DNA of 64,000 nucleotides from Alphaproteobacteria bacterium GM7ARS4 (GTDB lineage: Bacteria > Pseudomonadota > Alphaproteobacteria > GM7ARS4): the NCBI GenBank assembly GCA_014332745.1, contig JACONL010000001.1, positions 414,658 to 478,657 on the forward strand, in the 5' to 3' direction. The number at the start of each line of letters is the position of its first letter. Position 1 is the first letter of the stretch. Both the position numbers and the translations under genes were made by a program. Positions 52,572 through 63,933 of this stretch are shown piece by piece. A model generated the notes under the pieces. The model ran no database searches. It was not told the origin of the DNA and was given only the letters and a program-made list of their open reading frames with translations.

Positions 52572-54334
<1,763 letters not shown>

Positions 54335-54343
54335 GCGGACGTC

Positions 54344-57300
54344 GTGTCGGTGTCGGCGATTTACACCATCGATGCGACTCAGCCTTTTGTTGAGTGTTTG
54401 TTCTCTGGCTATTTTGCGCGTGGCGGGACAGCGCCTAAGGCTCATAAGGCTCATAAGGCTCATGGGGGGGGGGACGCTCATGAGTCGCTCCATGTCTTTG
54501 TTCCCCATAAGAGGGGTGTGCGTGCATGCTACGAGGGGTGGTATTGCCATGGCATGGGTGAAGGAGGCGGCGGGAAAAAGGCTGTTGTGCTTCCTCATGT
54601 GACGTCACTTGGTGATGAAGCGGCGGCTTTCGAGGGTGAAGGCCATGAGAGTCTCGAAGAGGACGGCATCACCATCGACGATATGGAGGGTATTGGTGGC
54701 GTTGGTGGGAGACGCATGCTCTCTCCTTTCGAGCGTTCCATGCGTATGGCGTCTCTTGTGGCTGATGTGTGGCGAGAGCAAAAGGCGGGTGAGGCATTGG
54801 ATGCTGGACAGCTTTATGCGTTGACTCAGGAAGTGGGGCGTTTTTTCGATAGGCTTCATGTGTATGGTGATGGGCTCAACGCCTTAGAGGCGCTCATACA
54901 GAGCCATGATGACATAGCGCGCCATAGGCGTTTGTCGTTGGACGTGTTATGCGAGAGTGTCCGTCGCTGGCAACATTATTGTGATACGCATGGTTATATC
55001 GATATGGCGGTGCATAAGGAGTCGAAGCTTGTTGCCTATGGCGAGTCTTTGGCGTCTCTTGCTCACAAGGAGGGCAAGGACCATCCCCATATCATCATTG
55101 CGGGGAGCACGGGGACGCGTCCTAAGGTGCGCGCCTTTATGAAATCGGTGCTGGCGCATGCTGGCAAAGGCTTACGGGGCAGTATCATTCTTCCCGCGTT
55201 TGATAGGCATATGACGTTTTCCATGCGTAAGGCCTTGTTGAGGGACAAGCATGAGGCACATCCCCAATATGGGATGGTGGCTTTGTTGGATGCGTTGGAT
55301 GCTATCGAGGACGATATTCCCTTATGGCATGAGGGGACGCAAGACATGGTGGCGCGACAAAAGGCGCAACGCATGTGGCATTTAGAACGTTGCTTTGACC
55401 CCCGTCCCCCCCTGAACGCACCGCCCTCCACCTCCCAAACGATGGCACACGAGACACCAGCAGGACAGCAAAGACACGCGCGCAAGACCCCTCTCTATGG
55501 CGTTCATGTCTTCGAATGTCGAGATGACGATGAAGAGTCATCGCTCATTGCCACATTGATACGTCAGTCTGTCTCTATGGAGCAGAGTGTGGCGTTGGTG
55601 ACATCCAATGCGTCATTGCGTATGCGTGTCCATGCCGAGCTCAAGGCGTGGGACATGGCGGTGAATGACTCAGCGGGGCGTCCCTTTTGTGATGCGCCAA
55701 GCATTGTCTTTATGCGTTTGCTGTTAGATTTTTTGATGGAGCGTCATATGGCGTCTTTATTGGCGTGGCTGCGTCATCCCCTTGCCGATGTTGTGGCGCA
55801 TGTGCGGGCGGGGAAGGCGGGCGAGGATATGTTGCACAGGGAGACGCGCTTTCAGACTCGCCTTGTGGCGCGTTTCATTGACAAGGCCTATCGTCGAGGA
55901 GACACCATTCTCAATGATGTGGACGAGACGATGTTATGCCGTATCATCGACGAGTCCTCAGGGCGTGAAGACGCAAAGAACACGGCTAGCGATGTCATAG
56001 CCTATAGTTGGAAGGCGCTCAAGCCTCTCATGGCGTGCATGACGGCGCGGGAGGTGGCATGTTGCGACATTGTGCGGGCGCATATGGCGTGTGCGGAAGC
56101 GCTCAGTCATCGCTCATTATTATGGGATGAAGGGCGCGACAATATGTTTGCGTCCCATAGTCTTGCCTTTATGCGTTCGTTCTATAGCGACGCTCAGCAT
56201 TTTCCCACTATCAAGGGCGAGGACTATCGGTGGCTTTTCGAAAAGATTGTGGCGACAGGGCCAGCCTTGCGTGTGCCTCGTCTTCATGTCTGTGGTTCTC
56301 TCTATGGGGCGTGGGAGATGCGTATGCAATCTGTCTCACGAGTCATTATTGGCAGTATGAATGAAGGGGATTGGCCGCCAAAGCATCGGCACAGCATATG
56401 GCTCAGTCCCAAGCAAGAGACGGCATTGGGATTTCTCACAGCCGACCAACGTAAAGGGTTGGCAGCCCATGATTTTTTACAGAGTTGTGGTTATGACGAG
56501 GTTATCATGACTCGTGCCAAGCGTGTGGGGGATACGCCGTCTGTGGAGTCTTCTTTTTTGACGCGTGTCAGGGGTTTTCTTCCGCCGTCATGTCCGTTGG
56601 CGGTGAGTCAGGAGGATGGGGGAGGGCGTGCGATGACAGATGGAGAAGGCTATGACATCAGGCGGGTTGCCCGTGCTGTTGTCTGTGGCGGGGAGGAGAA
56701 GACGCATGCCATCGTTCGCCCGACACCTAAGGCTATCCTTCGTTGTGAGTCGTTATCTGTCAGTGCTATCACGATGTTGCGGGACAATCCTTATCGATTC
56801 TATGCGCGCTATATTCTTGGTCTCAAGCCCCTCAACCCGTTGAACAAAAAAGGCGACCATAGGGCGGTAGGTAACATCATTCATGCCCTTTGCGCCTCTT
56901 TTTGGGAGCGTTATCGGCAGATGCCTTTTTCCAGTGTGGAGGAAGGCGCGCGTTTTTTCATCGCTGAGGGAGAAAAGCGCGTGATGTCTCAAGGCTATGA
57001 CCCTTATTTTGCATGTCAATTGCGCAACAGGATAGAACAGATAGGCTTTTGGTTTGCTGATGAAGCGTTGCGCATGGAGGAGGAAGGGATTGCCTTTATG
57101 GCGGCAGAAGCAAGAGGACGTTTGGCATGTGGCGATACATGGATAGAGGCGAAAGCCGATAGTCTACATGAGGGGGATGGAGGGCTCACATTGGTGGATT
57201 ACAAGACGGGTTCTTCGCCTTTGAAGCAAGATATACACAAGCAGAGGGACGTGCAATTGACTCTCGAAGCGCTCATCGCCCGCGCTGGTGGCTTTGACGG

Positions 57301-57601
57301 CATAGGGCAAAGGGCGGTTGCTGATGTGCGTTATATGGCGTTGAAAGGGAAGAAGAGGCGCGTTGTGCCAGAGGCAGGGGGGAGTCGTATCATGGTGGAA
57401 GGGAAAGAGCTCGATACGCTTCTCGAGGAAGTGCGCCCGACCTTAGAGGCATGTCTTGCTCACTATAAGGGACAAACACAGCCTTATCATGCCTTGTTTG
57501 ATAAGAAAGGGGGTGGTTGGCGGGGCGCGCCATCCTCCTATGACCCCTATGCCCATATGGCGCGTTTTGGCACATGGGGAGAGGCCGATAGTGATGACTA
57601 A
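54344..57601 (+). CDS. addB: Double-strand break repair protein AddB (alphaproteobacterial type)
   Basis: 1085 residues. Partner of AddA in the RecBCD-like helicase-nuclease that resects breaks and recognises Chi-like sites. GSTGTRPKVRAFMKSVL near 249-265 and the C-terminal nuclease motif LVDYKTGSS (PD-(D/E)XK type) are visible. The start is a GTG at 54344, 9 bp after atpC. Within the first 50 codons is a 9-nt triple repeat followed by a G10 homopolymer (54464-54473); slippage there would silence the gene. Another Pro/Thr/Gln-rich insertion lies near 350-385. Overlaps addA by 8 nt. Confidence 0.92.
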   Translation: MSVSAIYTIDATQPFVECLFSGYFARGGTAPKAHKAHKAHGGGDAHESLHVFVPHKRGVRACYEGWYCHGMGEGGGGKKAVVLPHVTSLGDEAAAFEGEGHESLEEDGITIDDMEGIGGVGGRRMLSPFERSMRMASLVADVWREQKAGEALDAGQLYALTQEVGRFFDRLHVYGDGLNALEALIQSHDDIARHRRLSLDVLCESVRRWQHYCDTHGYIDMAVHKESKLVAYGESLASLAHKEGKDHPHIIIAGSTGTRPKVRAFMKSVLAHAGKGLRGSIILPAFDRHMTFSMRKALLRDKHEAHPQYGMVALLDALDAIEDDIPLWHEGTQDMVARQKAQRMWHLERCFDPRPPLNAPPSTSQTMAHETPAGQQRHARKTPLYGVHVFECRDDDEESSLIATLIRQSVSMEQSVALVTSNASLRMRVHAELKAWDMAVNDSAGRPFCDAPSIVFMRLLLDFLMERHMASLLAWLRHPLADVVAHVRAGKAGEDMLHRETRFQTRLVARFIDKAYRRGDTILNDVDETMLCRIIDESSGREDAKNTASDVIAYSWKALKPLMACMTAREVACCDIVRAHMACAEALSHRSLLWDEGRDNMFASHSLAFMRSFYSDAQHFPTIKGEDYRWLFEKIVATGPALRVPRLHVCGSLYGAWEMRMQSVSRVIIGSMNEGDWPPKHRHSIWLSPKQETALGFLTADQRKGLAAHDFLQSCGYDEVIMTRAKRVGDTPSVESSFLTRVRGFLPPSCPLAVSQEDGGGRAMTDGEGYDIRRVARAVVCGGEEKTHAIVRPTPKAILRCESLSVSAITMLRDNPYRFYARYILGLKPLNPLNKKGDHRAVGNIIHALCASFWERYRQMPFSSVEEGARFFIAEGEKRVMSQGYDPYFACQLRNRIEQIGFWFADEALRMEEEGIAFMAAEARGRLACGDTWIEAKADSLHEGDGGLTLVDYKTGSSPLKQDIHKQRDVQLTLEALIARAGGFDGIGQRAVADVRYMALKGKKRRVVPEAGGSRIMVEGKELDTLLEEVRPTLEACLAHYKGQTQPYHALFDKKGGGWRGAPSSYDPYAHMARFGTWGEADSDD
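54437..54473. repeat. 9-nt triple repeat plus G10 tract in addB
   Basis: Three exact copies of aaggctcat (54437-54463) are followed by ten consecutive G (54464-54473). They encode a Lys-Ala-His repeat and a glycine run near AddB residues 32-44. Confidence 0.93.
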
Positions 57602-60600
57602 GACGACAGAGCGCGAACCGCCTCTCCATATCGTCACACAACCCAATATGTCGTCATGGGTGTCAGCCAATGCAGGCTGTGGCAAGACCCATGCCCTTGT
57701 CAATAGGATGGTGCGTCTTATGCTCGAGGGTGTTGATATGGGCGACATATTATGCCTCACCTACACGAGGGCAGCCGCCAGCGAGATGAAGACTCGCCTC
57801 TTCGAGCGCCTAGAGACATGGCTTGGTTATTCTCAAGACGAGTGGCTTAGTGAGTTGCGTCGTCTACAAGGGGCGACAGGGGAATGGGCGGAAAAACAAG
57901 ATGTCCCCTATCATTTATTTGAGCATGCCTTGCGCACTGTGGAACGTTGTCGCATGCAAACCATCCATAGTTTCTGTCATGATGTTTTAGGGTGTTTTCC
58001 TTTGGAGGCAGGCCTCTCCTTTGATGGCGTTGAGATTATAGAGGATGTGCGTCAGCAAGCGTTGCAAAGGCGGGCATTCCATGCCTGTATGGCGGACATC
58101 GATGCCATGCCGTCAGACCATATGCTGGCGAAAAGCATGCGTTCCCTTGCTTTAGGCGGCGTGTCTATGGAGCGTATCATGGCCACTGCTCACATCTCAC
58201 GGCATGGGACACAGCCAGAGGATGTTGCCTTTGATGATGATATGTCCCTCAGGCAATTTGTTGAGCAAGAAAAATCCCATGCTAAAGCTGTGATGGGCGC
58301 TCTTGGACATCTTGAGCCCGTGCGTCTTTGGTGGCAAGCGCAAGAGGAGGACAGACGATGTGCCATGCGCTATGGCTTGGCGCTATGGCATGATTATCTC
58401 CTCTGTTTCTTGACGACAGGCCATGAATGGCGACAAAAAGGGGTAGGGGGTAATGTCAAGGCTAACCCATCCCTTAAAGCCTATCGAGATTTTATGGACG
58501 CATGGCGAGACGAGAGGCGGCGCTATTACGGGCGTGGGGTGGATATGGCGTGCGTTGCCCGCCATGCGCTCTATCACTATGAGGCGCTGAAAAAGAGGGA
58601 ACGAGTCGTCGACTATGATGATTTGGTGAGCAAGACACGTGCCCTTCTTCAGGACAATCATGGCATGAACATGGTGATGGAGACGTTGGATAGGGGTATA
58701 CGTCATATCCTTGTGGATGAAGCGCAAGACACATCGCCTCAGCAATGGGGCGTCATTCGCCTCTTGGCGGATGAAATCCTTGCTGGTGAAGGACAGAAGG
58801 AGGAACAGGGGACAATCTTTGCGGTAGGTGACTTCAAGCAATCCATCTATAGTTTTCAGGGCGCACAGCCTAAGGAATTTTCATCGATGCGGGAGCATTT
58901 TGCTGAGAAGGTTAGCAAAGAGTCGTGGCGTCCCGCAGAGTTGACTGAGAGTTGGCGCTCGAATCATGCCATCATGACGTTTGTTGATACCCTTGTGCAA
59001 GCGACCGACTCTTTTTCTCTGGGTGAAGAAGAGGCCATCAGGAAGCATCGCCCGTCCCAAGACTTGCGCGAACGTAGGGGATTGGTCGAATTATGGCCTC
59101 GTGTGGACGCGCAGAAAGCGCAGAAGCATGATTGGACAGCCACATGGGTGAGGACAGACGAGCAAGACACGTCTGTTGGTGTTGTCGAGCAGATCGCGTC
59201 GAAGATTAAGGCGCTCATTGACTCTGGTGAGACTCTTGATAGTAAGAGAAAGGAGGAGAAAGGAAAGCCTATTGAGGAGGGAGAGCCCATTGATGCTGGT
59301 GACATCATGGTTTTGGTGAGGCAACGTAGTAAGATTGTCCCCGCCCTTGCCCGCGCCCTGAGGGAAAAGTCCATTGCTATCGAGGGGTTGGACCGCCTCA
59401 GACTGACCGAACATATAGCGGTGATGGACATGATGGCGTTGATGCGTTTTGTCTTACTGCCTGAGGATGATATGACTCTTGCCACCATCCTCACCTCTCC
59501 CCTCTGTGCATTGCGTGAGGAGGATATTGCGTCCTTGCTTTCGAGGAAACAAGACACAGGCAAGGAGCGCGCCACATTGTGGCAGTGCCTTTGCGCCGCT
59601 GTGAAAAATGACAAGGAGAGCAAGTACATGCCTGCCCATACCTTTTTGCAGGATATGATGGCCCATGCCGATTATGACTCTGTCTTTGCCTTTTTGACGC
59701 ATGCCTTGGTAGCGTGGCACAAGCGCCATGCGTTTTTCGAGCGTATGGGCGATGAATGTGAGGATATTTTCCATGCCTTCCTTCATAGCGCTCAGACCTA
59801 TGATAGGTGTCATACGTCTTCCCTACAAGGATTTCTCCATTGGCTAGAACAAGGCGTTGTCGAGATAAAGCGAGAACCTCAGGCTCGAGGGAAGAAGCTA
59901 AGTATACGAACAATTCATGGGGCGAAGGGTTTGGAAGCGCCCATCATCATTCTTGCTGAGAGTGCTATCGGTAAAAAGGAGCATGAAAAATCCGTCAAAG
60001 ACGCCACGCCGCAGCTGTATGACGGTATCCCCATATGGTCTGGCGTGAAGGAGAATAGGGACCCGCAATGGGACGATAGGCGGGAGCAGAAGCTGAGGGA
60101 AGCGCAACAAGAGGAAAATAGGTTGCTCTATGTTGCGCTTACCCGCGCCAAAGACCGCCTTTATATTGCAGGCTGTGAGGGCAAAGGAAAGAAAAAGGAT
60201 GACAAGCCCAAGACAAAGAAAAAGGATGAAAAGCCCGAGACACGGACATGGTATGACCATGTGGAACAGGCGTTCGATACCCTCAGTGCAAAATATGGGG
60301 AGGGTACGTCTTATAAGGTGGAAACAGGGGACGAGGACGCCGACTTTGCGAGACGTTTGACCTATATCCCCAAGCATCAGGCAGAGTCTAACGTTGTGTC
60401 GTCATCGTCGGCGAAAGAACAACGCATGACGCCACGTGCAACGGGCAAGTCTAGTGCTTCCACCCTTCCTTCACTTCCTTCATGGGCGTTACAGCCACAG
60501 CGTCCTCAACGTGTGCCTCGCACGACGCCGCGCGCTCTATCCCCCTTGTATGAAGAAGACGGGCATATGGGCATGGCGTCGCCTCTTCTTGATGACAAGG

Positions 60601-61097
60601 CAAGACGGCATGGACTTGCCGTCCATGCCATGCTCGAATATCTTTCACCCTCTATGTTGTCTCAGCCTATGGCGACATGGCGCGCCATGCTTATCACCCA
60701 TCCCGCCCTTGCCGCCTATAGCCAAGACGAGAAGGATGACGCATGGCACGAGGTTTGCATGCTCTTACAGAAAGAGGATATAAGGCGTCTCTTGGCAGAG
60801 CCATGCCGTCGTGAAGTGCCTATTATGGGGGACAGCGGACAAGCTGGCCATCCCATGACGCCACAATTATGGCGTATCGACCGCCTCATCGACAGGGACA
60901 CCTACCTTCTTATCATCGACTATAAGACAGATAGAGCCCCGCCAAAGGACTCTGATGCTGTTCCCCCCTCTTACCAACGACAGATGGGGCGCTACGCGCA
61001 ACAAATCGCCTTGATATATCCCACAAAAGAGATACAATGCTCTTTCCTGTGGACAAAGAATGCCTCACTGATGGCATGGCATGGGCAGGTGACATAG
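57594..61097 (+). CDS. addA: Double-strand break repair helicase AddA
   Basis: 1167-residue UvrD/RecB-type helicase with a C-terminal nuclease. Walker A SANAGCGKT is at 24-32, LCLTYTRAAASEM follows, DEAQDTSPQQWGVI is the Walker B region, and later helicase motifs include TIHGAKGLEAPIII and LYVALTRAKDRLYI. The nuclease motif IIDYKTDRAPP is near the end. The ATG at 57594 fits the family start; the frame extends upstream inside addB without similarity. A Lys/Asp/Pro insertion near 867-883 comes from a 27-nt duplication. Confidence 0.95.
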   Translation: MTKTTEREPPLHIVTQPNMSSWVSANAGCGKTHALVNRMVRLMLEGVDMGDILCLTYTRAAASEMKTRLFERLETWLGYSQDEWLSELRRLQGATGEWAEKQDVPYHLFEHALRTVERCRMQTIHSFCHDVLGCFPLEAGLSFDGVEIIEDVRQQALQRRAFHACMADIDAMPSDHMLAKSMRSLALGGVSMERIMATAHISRHGTQPEDVAFDDDMSLRQFVEQEKSHAKAVMGALGHLEPVRLWWQAQEEDRRCAMRYGLALWHDYLLCFLTTGHEWRQKGVGGNVKANPSLKAYRDFMDAWRDERRRYYGRGVDMACVARHALYHYEALKKRERVVDYDDLVSKTRALLQDNHGMNMVMETLDRGIRHILVDEAQDTSPQQWGVIRLLADEILAGEGQKEEQGTIFAVGDFKQSIYSFQGAQPKEFSSMREHFAEKVSKESWRPAELTESWRSNHAIMTFVDTLVQATDSFSLGEEEAIRKHRPSQDLRERRGLVELWPRVDAQKAQKHDWTATWVRTDEQDTSVGVVEQIASKIKALIDSGETLDSKRKEEKGKPIEEGEPIDAGDIMVLVRQRSKIVPALARALREKSIAIEGLDRLRLTEHIAVMDMMALMRFVLLPEDDMTLATILTSPLCALREEDIASLLSRKQDTGKERATLWQCLCAAVKNDKESKYMPAHTFLQDMMAHADYDSVFAFLTHALVAWHKRHAFFERMGDECEDIFHAFLHSAQTYDRCHTSSLQGFLHWLEQGVVEIKREPQARGKKLSIRTIHGAKGLEAPIIILAESAIGKKEHEKSVKDATPQLYDGIPIWSGVKENRDPQWDDRREQKLREAQQEENRLLYVALTRAKDRLYIAGCEGKGKKKDDKPKTKKKDEKPETRTWYDHVEQAFDTLSAKYGEGTSYKVETGDEDADFARRLTYIPKHQAESNVVSSSSAKEQRMTPRATGKSSASTLPSLPSWALQPQRPQRVPRTTPRALSPLYEEDGHMGMASPLLDDKARRHGLAVHAMLEYLSPSMLSQPMATWRAMLITHPALAAYSQDEKDDAWHEVCMLLQKEDIRRLLAEPCRREVPIMGDSGQAGHPMTPQLWRIDRLIDRDTYLLIIDYKTDRAPPKDSDAVPPSYQRQMGRYAQQIALIYPTKEIQCSFLWTKNASLMAWHGQVT
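60189..60242. repeat. 27-nt tandem duplication in addA
   Basis: Two near-identical 27-nt units (60189-60215 and 60216-60242), each beginning aagaaaaaggatga, encode two copies of a Lys-Lys-Lys-Asp-(D/E)-Lys-Pro motif in AddA. A multiple of 3, so the frame is kept. Confidence 0.85.
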
Positions 61098-61106
61098 AAT
61101 CGGTGT

Positions 61107-61134
61107 TTGACCCTGTGTCGACATGCCTTATGTT
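61107..61134 (+). promoter_or_regulatory. Putative promoter of trxA
   Basis: -35 TTGACC (61107-61112), 16-bp spacer, -10 TATGTT (61129-61134), in the 83-bp gap between addA and trxA. AGGAGAG follows just before the ATG. Confidence 0.4.
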
Positions 61135-61180
61135 ATCTCTAAGGTATAGGACATGACATCATAAGAGGATAGGAGAGAGC

Positions 61181-61513
61181 ATGCCAACGAATGTAACCGA
61201 TAGCGCCTTTGATAAGGAGGTTGTGCAATCATCACAGCCGGTTGTTGTGGATTTTTGGGCTCAATGGTGCGGGCCTTGCAAGCAGATAGCGCCTTTTCTA
61301 GAGGAGATCGAAGCCGAGAAAAAGGAACAGCTGAAGGTTGTCAAGGTGGATATCGATACCAATCCACAAACACCACAGAAATATAACGTCCGCGCCCTTC
61401 CCACCCTTGTCATTTTTCGAGATGGCAAGGTCATAGCGACAAAGATAGGGGCGTTGCCAAAATCCGAGATACAGAAATGGATAGAGGAGACTCTCGACGA
61501 GGGAGGTGGCTGA
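61181..61513 (+). CDS. trxA: Thioredoxin
   Basis: 110 residues. Cytosolic disulfide reductase. Active site WCGPC at 29-33 (Cys30, Cys33), buried Asp in VVVDFWA and cis-proline in RALPTLVIF. AGGAGAG precedes the ATG. The addB-addA-trxA order is common in alphaproteobacteria. Converges with folC across 25 bp. Confidence 0.98.
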   Translation: MPTNVTDSAFDKEVVQSSQPVVVDFWAQWCGPCKQIAPFLEEIEAEKKEQLKVVKVDIDTNPQTPQKYNVRALPTLVIFRDGKVIATKIGALPKSEIQKWIEETLDEGGG

Positions 61514-61538
61514 CAATGGAACGTGGGGCGCGCTGTGT

Positions 61539-63014
61539 TTATAGGCTGTTCGGTCTGGCGGGGCGTGTCCCGTTATGGGACGGGGGTGTTGTCGTGCGCA
61601 TGCCTTCTGTGTCTATGGTGAGGGCTTCCCCGATAAGATAAAGGGAGCCACAAATGAGGGCGTGGGAGACGGGCATGTCGTTCTCGTTATGGCGATGGTG
61701 GCGTGTTATATCCTTCCCAACTGTCGAGAGGGCGTCTTTGAGGGAGGCGCATGCATGGAGAGGGATGTCCTGTCCGATGATGGGGCGTAGGGTGTCTTTG
61801 AGGCTCTGGGCGTCGCGCGCCTGTGTGCCTTCACCCGTGACGGGGACGGTGTAGAGGGCGGAAATATATGGGCGAAGGGTTTTGATGAAGGCTTTCGGGT
61901 CTTTTGTCCGTAGCATGCCAAAAATGAGCGCCCACTTTTTGCCGCCACTGAGTTGGGGGAGGCTTTGACGGAGGGCGCGGGCGGCGGCATGGTTATGTCC
62001 TCCATCGAGCCATAGTGAGAGAGTCTTTGGTAGGGAGTCCATGAGGGCACTGGAGGGGTGGACATGGTGCAAACGCCCGTGCCATGTGGCATCGCCTATG
62101 CCTTTGACCATAGAGCGTGTCTCTTGGGGGTTGTGTTCGATGACATCGATACATGCGACAGCGAGGGCGGCATTATCATATTGGTGGCGTCCTTTGAGGG
62201 AGGGGGGTGGGAGGCGGTAGTGATGTTTCCCATAAAAGTGCCATGGCGTGTCTTGCCTTGTGTCGTCTAACTGGTGATGCCATGCCGTTCCCCATGCATA
62301 GGAAGGTGCTTGGTGTTGTTGGGCGTATTGTTCGAGCTGTTGTCGTATTTTTGGATATTGTTTGCCGATGATGCATGGGACGCCTCTTTTCATAATGCCT
62401 GCTTTTTCCTGTGCGATTTTGCTGAGTGTTGTGCCGAGATAGCGTTGATGGTCGAGGGAGATAGGGGTAATGATGGTGGCGATGGGGGCGTGAAGGACAT
62501 TGGTTGCATCGAATCGCCCGCCCATACCGCATTCTATCAATGTGACATCGGCTGGATAGCGATGGAAGAGCAGAAAGGCCGCTGCCGTTGTCATCTCAAA
62601 GAAGGTCATGGGATGGCCGTGGTTGGCATCGATGCACGCTTCCAATGCTGTGCCTAGGCGTTTATCGTCGACGACATCATTGTGGAGCATGATACGTTCG
62701 TTGAATCGTGTGAGATGGGGTGATGTATAGCCGTTGATGGTGCGATATTTTTTTCCTAAGGTGGCTTTGAGGAAGGCGTAGGTTGAGCCTTTTCCATTTG
62801 TTCCTGCGATATGGATGGGGCGTGCCAGTGTATGGTGTGGGTTGCCTAAGGCTTTGAGGAGGCGTGTTATCCGTTGTAGACTGAGGTCAATGAGGCGTGG
62901 ATGCATGGCGTGCATCTGTGCCAGCAAGTCCCGAATATGGGGATTATCGTGCTTATCGACAAACGTTATGAGATGGCATTGTGTGAGGGCGTTGTGTGAG
63001 GGACGGGGACACAT
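61539..63014 (-). CDS. folC: Folylpolyglutamate synthase / dihydrofolate synthase
   Basis: 491 residues. Mur-ligase-fold enzyme adding glutamate to dihydropteroate and folates. P-loop GTNGKGST is at 71-78, with GYTSPHLTRFNERI, LIECGMGGRFDATN and WLDGGHNHAAA following. The start at 63014 gives about 25 residues before the conserved MHPRLIDLSLQRI; a later start is possible. A C-terminal low-complexity tail (Thr/Pro/Asn) follows the last helix. Accompanies accD as in most alphaproteobacteria. Confidence 0.95.
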   Translation of the reverse strand: MCPRPSHNALTQCHLITFVDKHDNPHIRDLLAQMHAMHPRLIDLSLQRITRLLKALGNPHHTLARPIHIAGTNGKGSTYAFLKATLGKKYRTINGYTSPHLTRFNERIMLHNDVVDDKRLGTALEACIDANHGHPMTFFEMTTAAAFLLFHRYPADVTLIECGMGGRFDATNVLHAPIATIITPISLDHQRYLGTTLSKIAQEKAGIMKRGVPCIIGKQYPKIRQQLEQYAQQHQAPSYAWGTAWHHQLDDTRQDTPWHFYGKHHYRLPPPSLKGRHQYDNAALAVACIDVIEHNPQETRSMVKGIGDATWHGRLHHVHPSSALMDSLPKTLSLWLDGGHNHAAARALRQSLPQLSGGKKWALIFGMLRTKDPKAFIKTLRPYISALYTVPVTGEGTQARDAQSLKDTLRPIIGQDIPLHACASLKDALSTVGKDITRHHRHNENDMPVSHALICGSLYLIGEALTIDTEGMRTTTPPSHNGTRPARPNSL

Positions 63015-63075
63015 GGTGAAGGGGTCAAGACATAACAGGCGTTATGTGTTTCGAGGTGAGACAGACATAGTGCGC

Positions 63076-63933
63076 CTATGAGGACACGGGTCTATGGAGA
63101 AGGATCGAGAGGGTTTTTCCTAGGGTGGCTTTGAGGTCTTTACGCGCGACGACCATATCGAGCATGCCATGGTCTAAGAGGAATTCGGCTCTTTGAAAGC
63201 CCTCAGGGAGTTTCTCTTTGATGGTTTCTTCGATGACACGGCTGCCAGCGAAGCCTATCAACGCCCCTGGTTCGGCTATGATCATGTCGCCCAACATGGC
63301 GAAGGAGGCAGAGACGCCGCCTGTCGTTGGGTCTGTGAGCAATGTGATATAAGGGAGGCTTGCGTCTTTCACGTCTTTCACGGCAATGACGGTGCGTGCC
63401 ATTTGCACGAGGGAGAGGGTGCTTTCTTGCATGCGCGCCCCTCCTGATGCGCAGACAGCGATGAGCGGTGCGCGACTACGTATGGCTTCTTGGGAAGCAC
63501 AGAGGAGGGCTTCGCCACAGGCAATCCCCATAGAGCCGCCGATAAAGAAGAAATCCATGACGGCGACGACGCTGAGAATGCCCTCGATATTGCCTCTGGC
63601 GACGATCGTGCCGTCATCACGTCCCATTTTTTGTTTTGCCGTGCGTAATCGGTCGCTATAGCGCTTGCTATCACGGAAACGTAGGGGGTCTGGCGTGATG
63701 TTCGGTAAGGCGATAGGTGTGTATTGGCCGTCATCGAAGAGCATGGCGAGACGTTGCTTGGCATCGATACGCATATGGTTCTGACAATAGGGGCACACAT
63801 GGAGATTGGCGACCAATTCGCTGTGAAAAATCATTTGTGTGCATTTGTCGCATCGTACCCACAGATTTTCTGGCACGTCGCGTCCAGCGATGGCGCGAAT
63901 TTTTGGCCTGACAAGGTTGCGTAGCCAGTTCAT
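63076..63933 (-). CDS. accD: Acetyl-CoA carboxylase carboxyltransferase subunit beta
   Basis: 285 residues. Pairs with AccA (5620-6582). Zinc ribbon with Cys28, Cys31, Cys47 and Cys50, then the carboxyltransferase core with FIGGSMGIACGEAL, ASGGARMQES and LTDPTTGGVSASFAMLGD. Normal length. The ATG overlaps the stop of the upstream gene by 4 nt and folC is 61 bp downstream. Confidence 0.97.
   Translation of the reverse strand: MNWLRNLVRPKIRAIAGRDVPENLWVRCDKCTQMIFHSELVANLHVCPYCQNHMRIDAKQRLAMLFDDGQYTPIALPNITPDPLRFRDSKRYSDRLRTAKQKMGRDDGTIVARGNIEGILSVVAVMDFFFIGGSMGIACGEALLCASQEAIRSRAPLIAVCASGGARMQESTLSLVQMARTVIAVKDVKDASLPYITLLTDPTTGGVSASFAMLGDMIIAEPGALIGFAGSRVIEETIKEKLPEGFQRAEFLLDHGMLDMVVARKDLKATLGKTLSILLHRPVSS

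Noticed and set aside
58964-59629. 221-codon minus-strand open frame opposite addA
   Set aside because: Lies entirely within the conserved helicase region; a shadow.
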